Source of the DNA: Cochliopodium minus
Taxonomy: Eukaryota; Discosea; Himatismenida; Cochliopodiidae
Direction: 5' to 3'
Assembly (NCBI GenBank): GCA_024220525.1
Contig: JAMYWO010000040.1
Coordinates: 3,146-63,050, forward strand
Length of the DNA: 59,905 nucleotides
Shown here piece by piece: positions 23,248 through 34,198 of this stretch. The notes under the pieces are model-generated. The model saw nothing but the letters and a program-made list of their open reading frames with translations. It had not been told where the DNA came from and searched no databases. The translations under genes were made by a program, and so were the position numbers. Numbering within the stretch: position 1 is the first letter of the stretch; every line of letters starts with the position of its first letter.

Positions 23248-24069
23248 ATCAAAGTAATTACACATCAAGAAATCTTCCTCAATAAAGATGATCTTCCAAC
23301 TTTTTCATCTGTTGCAATTGAATCAAATATACATCGTATCCCTGGTCTATCTGAAGAATTTATCTATCTCAACGACGACATGATGTTTGGTAAAAGTATA
23401 AATAAGAAGGATTTCTTCACACATGATGGAAAATACAAGATTTATGAATGTTGGAAATCTCCCAGAGGTAAAGAAAAGAATATCTTGATAAATGAAAGAT
23501 ATTTTATTAATTTCTTTTCATTTGTAGGGGATCCAGATCCAAATGGTGATGCATTTGGAAATTCAATTAAATTCGTCAATAGAATCCTTGATGAAAGATT
23601 TGGTGGTGTCATACGGAGAGTGATCTGTCATATCCCTCATTATCTAAACAAAAATATGATATTTGACCTGCAAAGAAATTTTCCAAATGAATATATTAGG
23701 ACTATCTCACATAAATTCAGATCAAACAATGATATGCAATTTTCTTTTTCGTAATCTTTTTTTTTTTTTGTATATAATGAATTGATACTGATATCTTCAA
23801 TTTTTAGATATTACCATTATTTCATATACATTAGAAAGTATTTTTACAAACAATTGGAGCCACAAGATAAATTATTTTTCAAAGGTATAAAAAATATTTT
23901 TGTTGAACAAATTGATTTACACAAACAGACATCCAATTCCAAATTCCTTTGCATCCAAGATGATATAGAGTATGGAGAGTATTATTCTGATTTAGCAAGA
24001 GAATATATCTCCAATTTCTTATTGACAAAATTTCCTTATCCTTCACAATATGAATTATCCAAAATTTGA
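23248..24069 (+). CDS. Stealth-family sugar-1-phosphate transferase, 3' part only
   Basis: Directly after N23247 the frame reads IKVITHQEIFLNKDDLPTF, then HRIPGLSEEFIYLNDDMMF: conserved region 2 of Stealth proteins, whose animal member is the GlcNAc-1-phosphotransferase alpha/beta subunit. Later exons give IRRVICHIPHYLNKNMI and TISHKFRSNND (region 3), then FLCIQDDIEYGE (region 4), ending at about 24069 in YPSQYELSKI. Region 1 (the YIDAVYTWVNGSD type) and the whole 5' end are absent. The family transfers sugar 1-phosphates to glycans or polysaccharides in the secretory pathway. The abrupt start in the middle of a conserved block argues that the piece belongs to another locus. Confidence 0.88.
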
Positions 24070-24218
24070 TACTATACACTCATCAAATTATATAAAGAAT
24101 CAAGCAATGAAAATACACTTAACAAATCAATGTTATAATCTAATTTGAAAGAATATTAAATATAAATAAAAAAAAAGAAAGAGAGTATTTTTGATTTGTG
24201 AATATACAAAAGAAATAG

Positions 24219-27200
24219 ATGGATTTACAAACTCTCAAAAAATTCAGCAAGAATACAATTTACTTTGGATTCATAGATGAGTTGAAGGGATTCGTCTCTA
24301 TGGAGATTGATATCACCAATTACGTCTGCAATCTCTATTATGCCAAGAATAATGAAAGATATTCGTTCCCTTTCAGATATATAAAGAAATTGGAGAATAA
24401 TCCTCAAAAACAGACTATAAAATTTATACTTAAAGATACACAATTGTATGTACATCTATTATTACTCTTTTAAATGCAATAATATCATCGTTTTAATTTT
24501 TTAATTATTTTATTTTTGTCAAAACAAACAAAAATTAGAAAAAATTTCACTTGTTTGAGTGATAAAGATTTCGCAAATGTTATAGAGCTGATTGAACTCA
24601 TCATCAAGAATCAACATTCAAAAATCAAGACATTATTTAGGGTAAAGATTTAAAAATTACATAATAACCTGAATTATAACCTAAAAAATAACAAAACTTA
24701 TTATTCTGAAAAAGGGAATTTTTTATTTATTTTTATATTTCATCTTCAGTTCAAAGGAAAATGACATTCAATTATTATTAAATTTTATAACTTTAAATTT
24801 ACTTTCTTAGCAAATATTATCATTTTTTCAATTCCATTGAAACCATTTTCATTTTTTATTCAATTTTTTTTCTTATTATTTCAAAAAGGGAATTTCATCA
24901 CAAATAACACTCGAATTATGCAATGGGAAAATGAGGAAATACGGAGATCTAATCATCCTCCTCACCAACAACAGAATCCTCTTCTTCGACTCCATGAAAT
25001 CCGAAGACCTTCCCATCCTTGTACTTTGCATCAAGGGTCTCACCTCCTCCAAGAAGGGAAAGACCGATGTCAAGGTAGAGATCAAGAAGAAAAGCTTTGA
25101 AATCTCCTTTGAGAATGAGTATGATAGAGACTTTTGGTTTGAGGCATTACAAAAAGCATCTTCTTTGAATGAGGAGCAGCCTATTAAAATTGTAAAAAAA
25201 ATATTTTGTTTTATTTTATTTTTGGTTCAAAAAAATGAGATTTTTGTTTTAAAATTATTTAAAATAGTTGATTTTTTAATCTATTTATTTTTTAATTATT
25301 TATTTATTTTTTCAACTTGTTAGTAAAGTTAATTTTTATTTTTATTTTTATTTTTTTTATTTTTTTTTTTTTTCCCATTATTTAATAGGCAGATAAAATA
25401 GATTCATTGACCATTCTTTTGTATTCAAAATTTAACGGAACTAACGAGTCTCATTTAAATTTGTTAAAGAGATTGTGGGATGGGACTATCAAAAAAATTG
25501 TCAAAGAAGACATTTCGAATGTTTCTGAATACTGGAAAAAGTTGGGGTTTTTGGTAATGAAAAATGATTTTACATTTATTTTTTTTTTGATTTTTTTTGA
25601 TTATTTTTTGTTGAAATTTTTATTATATTTTATATAACATTTTTTTTTGTTTCATATTTTTTATTTTTTTATTTTTTAATTTTTTTCACCATTTCATTTT
25701 ATTTTTTAATTTTTATATTTTATTATTTTCATTTTTTATTTTTCTTTTTCTTTTTATTCTATTTTATACCTTTTTTTTTCAATGATTTTTTTATTATTTT
25801 TTTTAGAGCGCAAATATTGAAATCAACGCAAAAGAAAAAGGATTTTTCTTGGCTGTAGAAGGATTAGTGTTTTTGATGGACCAATACCCCTCCGTCTTCA
25901 AACTCATCTTCAACAACTCTCAAACCAAAAATTTCCCTCTTTGTGTGATATGTTTAAAGTTTGTAGATTGGTTGTCTGATGTTCTTGGTTTAGAGAAAAA
26001 AGAAAAAGGTAAAATAAAAAATATAAAAACAAAAAAATAAAATAATAAAATAATAAAATAATAAAATAAAAAAATAATAAAACAATAAAACAATAAAATA
26101 AAAAAATTAAAAACAAGATTAACTTTTTAAAAATAAATTTAAAAATTAATTTACATTATAAAAAAAATTCAATCAAAAAAAAATAATAATCTACAATGTT
26201 TAAAATAAAAAATAATATTAAAAAAAATCACTTTTAAATAAGAAATAACTTTTAAAAATAAAATTTAAATAAAACAGGGGTTCCTTTGCATTTACCCACT
26301 TTGTGCACTTTTCCTAATTTCACACATGACATATTTGCTTTTGAATTAATTCTTGGAATAACTTTGCAGCTATTCGACGAGATGTGGAAGGTTTTTCCTG
26401 CACTTTTTTATTTTTTAATTTTTATTTTTTATTAATTTTTTTTTTTATTTTTATTTTTTTTATATTTTTTATTTTTTATTTTTATTTTTATTTTTTATTT
26501 TTTATTTTTATTTTTATTTTTAATTTATTTTATTTATTTATTTTTGTTAATTTTTATTTTATTTTTATTTTTTTTTTGTTTATTTTATTTTCTATAAAGA
26601 ATGCACAAATGAATTTGAACGAAGTAGTGGAAGGAGTTATCCAACAAGTGACTCAGTTCCTTGAAAAACTTCCAAGGGGAGGGATTCCTCACATATTTGA
26701 GAACATGTTGTTTGTGTTGGGAGAAAAGTCCGTCTCTTCTTCTATGAACGAATATGATATTGAAAAAGACCTCTCTTTTGCTAATAAAGTCTCATTTTTT
26801 TTTATTCATTTCATTTTTTATTTATTTTGTTTTTCTTAATTTTTATTTTATTTTTTAATATTTTTATTGATTCATCAAGTTTATGATTTCTTAGTTTTAT
26901 TTTTTTTAATTAAGTTTTAATTTACTTTATTTTTAATTTAATTTTATTATTTTATTAATTTTAGTTTTATTTATTTTTACTTTTTGAATTTATTGAAATT
27001 ATTCATCTTATTTCTCAAATTTTTTTTTTTAAAATTTATTTTATTATTTTATTATTTTATTATTTTATTAATTTATTAATTTATTTTTATTTTTTAATCT
27101 CCAATTTATTTTTTTATTTTTTTTATTAATTTTTATTTAATTTTATTTTTTTATTTTTTAAAGTTTATGTTGAAAAACAAAGAAAACTCAAAAGACAGTA

Positions 27201-27579
27201 TGGAAGATAAATCCATCTCAAGCAGCATCAACACGGCTTTTCTCAAAGAGGTGATCTCCTCTGACCCCAGCAAAAAAATCAATGACATTTCCATCTTTTC
27301 TCAGCGTAATTGGTTTTCCAAATATTTGGACAGTTCCGAAGAAAGAAGGGATGTAGTTAGTAAAGAATTTTTTTTATTTATTTTTACTTTTATTTATTTT
27401 ATTTTATTTTATTTATTTTATTTTATTTTATTTTATTTATTTTATTTTATTTTATTTTATTTTATTTATTTTATTTTATTTTATTTATTTTATTTTATTT
27501 TATTTATTTTATTTTATTATATTATATTTTATTTTATTTTATTTACGATCCACTGTCAGTTCCTCCTTCTATTAAATGA
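24219..27579 (+). CDS. PH-like and ELMO-domain protein
   Basis: About ten exons split by A/T introns. The start MDLQTLKKFSKNT leads into a GRAM/PH-like beta unit (GFIDELKGFVSMEID). A second PH-like unit follows (GDLIILLTNNRILFFDS ... YDRDFWFEALQKA). An ELMO domain comes next: LNLLKRLWDGTI, EYWKKLGFL, GFFLAVEGLVFLMDQYP and FPLCVICLKFVDWLSDVLGL. A helical tail ends in a small last exon at 27560-27579 (IPPSIK), joined by donor A|GTAAAG. ELMO proteins partner Dock-type Rac exchange factors or act as Arf/Rho regulators in phagocytosis and motility. Some intron edges, especially around 26.4-26.6 and 26.8-27.16 kb, are estimated. Confidence 0.78.
27365..27545. repeat. (ATTTT)n-type simple repeat
   Basis: About 170 bp of TTTTA pentamers with interspersed TTTA tetramers fill the last intron of the ELMO gene. 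It is prone to collapse or expansion in assembly. Confidence 0.92.
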
Positions 27580-27624
27580 TAATTAAAAACGATTTCCATT
27601 GAATTAATTTTTTAAAAAAATTTT

Positions 27625-28441
27625 TTAACGGTCGTATAAATACTGTACTAGCTCTATATCTCCCCTTTCACAAGCACTACTTACACCATCTTTTTATTTT
27701 AAAAAATAAAATAAAAAATAAAAATTATTTTATTTATTAATTCCAAAAATGTACAGCTTGGATTTGCTCCTTTTTCAACCAATCTTTTTATTTTTAGATT
27801 TATTTTAATTAATTTAATTTTTTTAAATTTTTAAAAAATGTTTACAATTTGATCACTTTGAAGCTTGCTTTGGAGCATGCATAATACATTATCTCTATTC
27901 CCATATTATAAATTTTAAAAAATAATTGAAATGAAAAAAAATAATTAATATTTCTACTTCGTTACACAAAAGAAATGTATTGGTAAAGTATCACTTTTTA
28001 GTTTGTGTATTAAAAATTTTTTTATTATTACAAAAGCGGAAGATATTATAATTTAATAAAATTATTTATTGTCCTATTAAAAAATTAAAGATTTTATTGT
28101 TTATGAAATGGATAGATGCTATGAGTATTAGAATGATATAATTCTTATGAAATCAATTATAAATTTATGTTCTTTATTATAACGATCCCATTTTAATTTT
28201 TATTAACAAAATAGAAAACATTTAATTGATTGGAGAAGCTATATTTTTACCCCATTCGTTTTCAGAATTGATTTCAATTCCTCCCAAAATATATTTTTCG
28301 GCAACATCTGATTTTCCATCCTTCAAAGCTTGCTTTATATATTCAAATAAAATTTTTTTGAATAGATAATGATTAAAAAGATAGATTGAAAGAATATAGA
28401 TAGTTAATGATTACAATAAATTTTTTCTGAGAGTTTCCCAT
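27625..28441 (-). CDS. Small ankyrin protein, 83 residues, N-myristoylation-type start
   Basis: Five tiny exons assembled by hand: 28441-28415, 28332-28251, 27894-27846, 27783-27755 and 27689-27625. All introns are GT-AG and every phase matches. The product starts MGNSQKKFIQALKDGK and continues ...GGIEINSENEWGEIMYYA, CSKASFKVIKLLVEKGAN, SACERGDIELVQYLYDR. That is two to three ankyrin repeats with correct helix spacing. MGNSxK is a good N-myristoylation signal (Gly2, Ser at position 4, basic residues following), implying membrane attachment. The phase agreement over four introns makes chance unlikely. The gene lies tail-to-tail with the ELMO gene, about 45 bp apart. Its second intron is unusually long, about 356 nt. 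Confidence 0.72.
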
Positions 28442-28584
28442 TTAACTCTAATTTTTTTTAATTTTGATAATAAAAAATAAAAAATTCATACAAAGTTTCT
28501 CTTCTCAAATTTTTTCAATTATTAAACAAAATAAGAGTTTTGTTAATCTTTAAATAGTTCATTTTCAACACCATTTCATTCAAG

Positions 28585-28690
28585 TTTTTTATTGTCTTAT
28601 GACTTTTTTCGCTTCCATTTATTTCTGATAGTGAGCATAACAAAAAATGTCTAATAATCCGGACTTAATTGTCAGTTTTTATTTATCAAT
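28585..28690 (-). pseudogene. Decayed copy of the F-box gene 3' end
   Basis: This block aligns with 28785-28885, the last exon of the F-box gene: shared runs include TTTTATTGTCT, ATGGTGAGC-like GTGAGC with AACAAA, and TAATCCG followed by CACTTGATT/GACTTAATT. There are many substitutions and small indels, and no open frame survives. It lies just downstream of the intact exon, as expected for an old tandem duplication. Confidence 0.75.
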
Positions 28691-28776
28691 CAAAAATTTT
28701 CTTTAAAAAATTAATCATTCAAATTTGTTTTAACAATGTTTTTTTTTGTGTTTTTTTATCTTTAAAAAAAACGATT

Positions 28777-30387
28777 TTAATTATTTTTATTGTCTCCTTT
28801 GACCCTTTTTTCACCAACACTTATTTCCAATGGTGAGCCAAACAAATTATGTCGAATAATCCGCACTTGATTATCTTCATTTTGATTACTTTTCTCTTCA
28901 TTAAGCTTCCTTTTGTTGGGATTGACAAGAGGAGGAGAATCTTCTTCATCAACTAAATCTAAGAACACTATTGAGTTATTTACTTTAAAAACTTCCTTGA
29001 GCAATTTTTGTTTGTTGATCTTTCTAGTAAATAACAAAAAAAATTTAATGAAAATAATTTAAATAAAAAATTAAATATGAAAATATTTTAAAAAAAAAAT
29101 TAAAATAAAATATAATTAAATTTTTTAAAATTTTTTTTTTCCAATTTTTTTTTTAACTGTAATCTGTAGTATTTGTCTCCATTATATTGATCCTCTGTTA
29201 TAATTTTTTCAACAACAGTAATATTTTTTCTGGCAATCTCGTCAGTTTCTTTAAGTAAACAGAAAGAGAGCCATGACCGAACCACGAACCACCGTTCGTT
29301 GATGGTGCTTAATGAATATAAATTTCGATTTTCTTTTATCAATTCTATAAATAAACTCTCCCTACTCACTTTAAAAAATTTTTCATCAAAGCAGTTTAAT
29401 CCTTTTTAAAATAAAAAGTGAAATTGATTGTAAAAATAAAATGAAATCAATAAAATTTTTACTATGTTTTTCACTAATGTTCTTAGTAAAAGAACTTAAA
29501 TTAGAAATTCTTTTTTGAAGATAGTTAAAAACATTCCCTCTCAAAAGATTGGTGTTGCTTTTTTCAACGAGGTAGAAGAGAAACTCTTTGACAAGCGGAT
29601 AATAGATGGTGACAAAATTAGAAGATCTTTTAAGATAATTTGCCACATGTTCTTCGGTGTCTCCTTCTTTTTTGTTGTTGACAGGTTTCCATTTCTCTTT
29701 TTGTTTAAACAACATCTCTTTTGACAGATCGTTTTTGATTGTTTTGATTTTATTAATGATTGAAGGGTAATACGTTATGTACTTGTTCCTTTCTTCTTTG
29801 TTTTCGATGTTGGTGGAGATTTCCAAGTAAAACACTATCGTCTTCTTCATTTTGCTGAAGAAACTATCCAACATTTCTTTATTTTTGAAATCATATTTAT
29901 GATCTCTCAGGAATTCATCTAACATCCCCTCTATTCTCAAGGGAAAAATGAATAAATTCCAATATTCAACGTTATTGAATTTTTTAAAGAAATTTCCCAA
30001 CACTCCGAAATGCTTTGTGAGATTCGTTAATGATAATTGAGGATCCCATTCCTTTGCAAGAAATTTTACATACTCTTCAATCAAGATGAAATATCTTCCA
30101 AATGAATCAATTATTTCGCTGATTTTATCTTCAACACTTCTTATTCTGTAAAAACTTTCTGGGATCCTTCCATATTGAATATAAGGTCTATCAAACTTTT
30201 TATTATCAATCATATTTTGATATTCAATGTTATCAATGAATACCTTGTCGATCTTCTCCTTCCATCTCTTTGAAATGATTCTCAATTTGAATAATGATTT
30301 CTTATCCAAGAAAGTCCAAATCCTCTCCAACAAAATCGATGGCAATTTATCAATACAATTCTCATCATCTTTAAAAATGATTGACAT
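28777..30387 (-). CDS. F-box protein with long helical region
   Basis: The first exon, 30387 to about 29475, starts MSIIFKDDENCIDKLP and has an F-box at residues 12-50 (IDKLPSILLERIWTFLDKKS then LRIISKRWKEKID). It continues with about 280 mostly helical residues (YGRIPESFYRIRSVEDKISE, FGRYFILIEEYVKFL). Two further exons give SRESLFIELIKENRNLYSLS and KQKLLKEVFKVNNSIVFLD, the last ending in VGEKRVKGDNKNN. The F-box would link to Skp1-cullin ubiquitin ligase. The helical part vaguely recalls a RhoGEF (DH) bundle, but I cannot support that. Acts in cytosol or nucleus. Confidence 0.72.
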
Positions 30388-30457
30388 TCTGAAAATATAT
30401 AAAACAAGTCAAGAAATTAAAAAGGCGAATTTTTTTTTATTTATTATTTTTTTTCAA

Positions 30458-30541
30458 TTAAATATTTGTTGGATTGATAGAAGTGAACAGGGAACCACCA
30501 ATGATTTTACAACTTAAATCTTTTGAATCTCCTATAAAAAT

Positions 30542-30578
<37 letters not shown>

Positions 30579-31609
30579 AAATGAAAAATGAAAAATAAAA
30601 AATAATAGAAAAATAAAAAAATAAAAATAAAAAAATATGAAATAAAAAATAAAAATAAAAAAAATTGATTTTTTTTACCAAGACACCTGGCTTTTAGTTC
30701 AACATTATGATTTCCTTTTTGAAGTTGGAAAGACTCAAAACAAAAGAAAGGTACCTTAAAAAAAAAAAAAAAAATAAAAAAATAAAAAAAATAAACTTTG
30801 AAAAAATTTTTTTGTTTTTTTCGTTTTTTACGAAAGAAGGAGAATGAGATATGGAGGTGGTGTGACCGTAAGGCTTATCCTCTATTTGATTTTGAAGGAT
30901 TCCATCTATGAAAATTGAAATAAGACAGCAACTTTTACCATCATCGTTTGAATTAACAACAACTAAATTATGGAAAAAATAAAAAAAAAAATTAAAAATT
31001 ATTTTAACAACTTTTTTTTTTTAAAAAAAAAAATACCATTTCCATTTCCTATTTAAAAAATCAATTTTGAATTTTATTTTATTTGTGATTTTATTTTATT
31101 TTATTATTTTATTTAAAAATACCTTCAAATTTGCAATAACTGTCAAATTTAAGTTCAAAGTCTCTTTTGACCAAAGTAACCCATTCATCATTAGTGAAGA
31201 TATTAAATTCATACTTAGAAGACAAATCCCGATACATTTTCTTATTTTTTTCAAAAGAAATATTTTTTTAATGGTTTTTAAATTTAATTATTTTTAAATT
31301 TAATGATTTTTAAATTTTATTATTATTTATTTTTAAATTTTAAATGTTATTTTTAAATTTATTTTTAAATTTATTTTTGTTTTTAATTTTTTTATTACTT
31401 GTCCTTTGTTCATATTTTCCAAAAATTCAATTTTAGTTTTCATGTTTCTCATTTGATTAACTAAAAATTTGTTTTGTTCTTCATGAGAAACTACAGGAAC
31501 GTTCTCATTGCTCTTCGTCAACTTTGAGGCGTTTTTAAAAATTTGATAATTTAATTTTTCCTCCACATGCTCTTCTGTTTCCGATATTTCTTCATTAGTA
31601 TTATTTGTT
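30458..31609 (-). CDS. Unknown multi-exon gene, 5' end missing
   Basis: The exons, read 5' to 3' on the minus strand, give TNEEISETEEHVEEKLN, FLVNQMRNMKTKIEFLENMN (coiled coil), MYRDLSSKYEFNIFTNDEW, LVVVNSNDDGKSCCLISIF, VPFFCFESFQLQKGNHNVEL and a last exon ending KIIGGSLFTSINPTNI. The final 100 residues look like a jelly-roll beta-sandwich (FQLQKGNHNVELKA, KIIGGSLF), reminiscent of C1q/TNF-like folds, but this is not certain. The first visible exon opens with an AG acceptor at 31610, so upstream exons should lie beyond it. There the sequence turns into simple repeats and then an unrelated plus-strand gene. Confidence 0.6.
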
Positions 31610-31619
31610 CTAAAAAATA

Positions 31620-31852
31620 TTTTAAATTTTAATTTTAAATTTTAATTTTTAATTTTAATTTTTAATTTTAATTTTTAATTTTAATTTTTTAATTTTTTAA
31701 TTTTTTAATTTTTTAATTTTTTAATTTTTTAATTTTTTAATTTTTTAATTTTTAATTTTTAATTTTTTAATTTTTTAATTTTTTAATTTTCTATTTTCTA
31801 TTTTTTAATTTTTAATTATTTTTATTTTTTATTTTTTATTTATTTTTACTAG
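31620..31852. repeat. (AATTTTT/T)n low-complexity block between opposed partial genes
   Basis: Over 200 bp of AATTTT, AATTTTT and AATTTTTT units in tandem. The left flank is the acceptor of a minus-strand gene that lacks its 5' exons. The right flank is the acceptor of the plus-strand IleRS gene that lacks its 5' exons. Confidence 0.93.
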
Positions 31853-32999
31853 GTTTGATTCTGGGTGTTCTTGGAACTTTTTACAACACAGATTGGGAAT
31901 GGAAGTTCCTTTTGATATTTATTGTGAAGGTAAAAAATTTTTTCAAAAAAATAAAAAATAAAAAATAATAAAAATTAAAATAAATAAAAAATATAATAGG
32001 TAGTGATCAACACAGAGGCTGGTTTCACTCTTCTTTGTAATATTTTTTTGTAAATTTAATTTATTTTAATTTCATTTCTTTTTTGTTTAAGGTTGAGTTG
32101 TGTTGGGTCTATTGGAAAGGCTCCTTATAAGCAAATCATCACACATGGTAAATAAAAATTAAAAGAATGAAATAGAAAATAAAAATAAAAATAAAAATAA
32201 ATAAAATTTGATGATTCAATAAAAAAAATAAAAAAATAAAAAATAAATCTTTCAAAAAAATGAGACAGATTAAAAAATAGAAATAAATAAATAAATAAAT
32301 AAATAAAAAATAATCATCACACATGGTAAATAAAAATGGGAAAGATTAAAAAATAGAAAATAAAAATAAAAATAAAAATAAATAAAATTTGATGATTCAA
32401 TAAAAAAAATAAAAAAATAAATAAAAATTTGATGATTCAATAAAAAAAATGAGACAGATTAAAAAATAAAAATAAATAAATAAATAAATAAAATAAATAA
32501 AAAATAATGGGGATGTCCAAAAATTTTACAACAGTTTAAAATTTGTTAGTAAAAACTTTAAATCCGCTAACAAAGTTGTAATATTTGGACATGTCTAAAA
32601 AAAATAAAAACAAAAAAATAAAAAACAAAAAAAAAATAAAAAATAAAATATTTTTTTTGTTACGTTCAGGATTTGTATTGGATGAAAAGGGAAGAAAGAT
32701 GAGTAAGAGCATAGGAAACGTGGTGGACCCATTACACATCATTTTTGGAAATAATGCGAAGGGACTCCCTAACGCTCAGGTTGACAAAACCATGACAGGA
32801 GGTTTGGGCGTTGATGTCATGCGTCTTTGGGCTTCTTCTTCCAATTACATTAAAGACATTTCCATTGGAGACACTGTTTTAAGTAAAAAAAAATGATAAA
32901 AAAAAATTAAAAATAAAAATAAAAAAATCTCAAATAAATAATAAAAAATAAAGTATAAAAATAAAATAAAAAATAAAATAAAAAACAAAAATAAAATAA

Positions 33000-33030
<31 letters not shown>

Positions 33031-34167
33031 TAAAATAAAATAATAGAAAAAAATGAAAAAATAAATATAAAAAATAAAAAAAAAATAAAAATAAAAATAA
33101 AAAAATCTAAAGTAAATAATAAAAAATAAAAAATAAAATAAAAATAAAAAATAAATAATAAATATAAATCTAAATAACTTTTAAAAAATAAAATAAAAGA
33201 AAAAAAAACAAATTTAGAATAATAAAAATAAAAAATGAAAAAAATAAATATCAAATAAAAATAATGAAAAAAAAATAGAAAATACAGTTTTGTCTGCAAG
33301 AAAAATAAGAAATACATGCAGATTCATGTTGGCAAACATCAACGATTACTTTGAAAAAGAGAACAATTCTCACCTTTTTGATTTGAACAATTTAAGGAAA
33401 GAGGAATATGACTCCCTCTATGAAATTGACAAGTATCTCCTCCACAAGCTTTATTCTTTGTCCCAGCAAATCACAAACGCTTACCAATCGTAAAAATTTT
33501 TTTAAATTTATTTTTATTTTATTTTGATTGTTTATTATTTTTTATTATATTATTTTATTTATTATATTATTTTATTTTTTTATTTTTTTATTTTTTTATT
33601 TTTTTATTTTTTTATTTTTTTATTTTTTTAAATTTATTTTTTAAATTGATTTTATTTTGATTGTTTATTATATTATTTTATTTTTTTTATTTTTTTATTT
33701 TTTTTATTGTTTATTATTTTTTTATTATATTATTTTATTTTTTTAATTTTTTATTTATTTTTTATTTTTTATTTTATTTTTTTATTTTTTATTTTTTTAT
33801 TTTTTTAATTTTTTTTTAAAATTTTAATTTATTTCATATTTTTACTAACTTTATTTTATTTTTTTAATTGAAATTTTAGAAACTCATTTGTGACAGTGAC
33901 ACAATCAGTAAATGACTTTGTATCATACCTCTCCTCATTTTTCTTCGAGGGATACAAAGACAGGCTCTACGCAGACGAAAAAGACAGCAAGAAAAGAAGA
34001 AACTGTCAGTTCTCCATCTTTCTTTGTTTGGAAATCATTTCCAAGAGTATCGCTCCTATCTTGCCTCATACTTCCCAAGATATCTTTGATCATAATTCCT
34101 TTTACAAAAACTCTCCTCACCATAATTACTTTCAGGTTGGTTGGTAATAAAAAATTTTCTTCTACCA

Positions 34168-34198
<31 letters not shown>

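Noticed and set aside
26384-26560. Hydrophobic F/Y/I-rich segment as transmembrane helices of the ELMO protein
   Set aside because: It begins with a GT donor after the EMWK codons and ends at an AG before NAQMNLNEVV; it is an intron.
31620-31850. CRISPR-like array
   Set aside because: Units are 7-8 bp A/T simple repeats without unique spacers, in a eukaryotic intron setting.
32907-33317. 136-codon hydrophobic minus-strand frame (Phe/Tyr/Ile only)
   Set aside because: It is the complement of (AAAAT)n intron sequence of IleRS; the low-complexity F/Y/I composition is not a real membrane protein.
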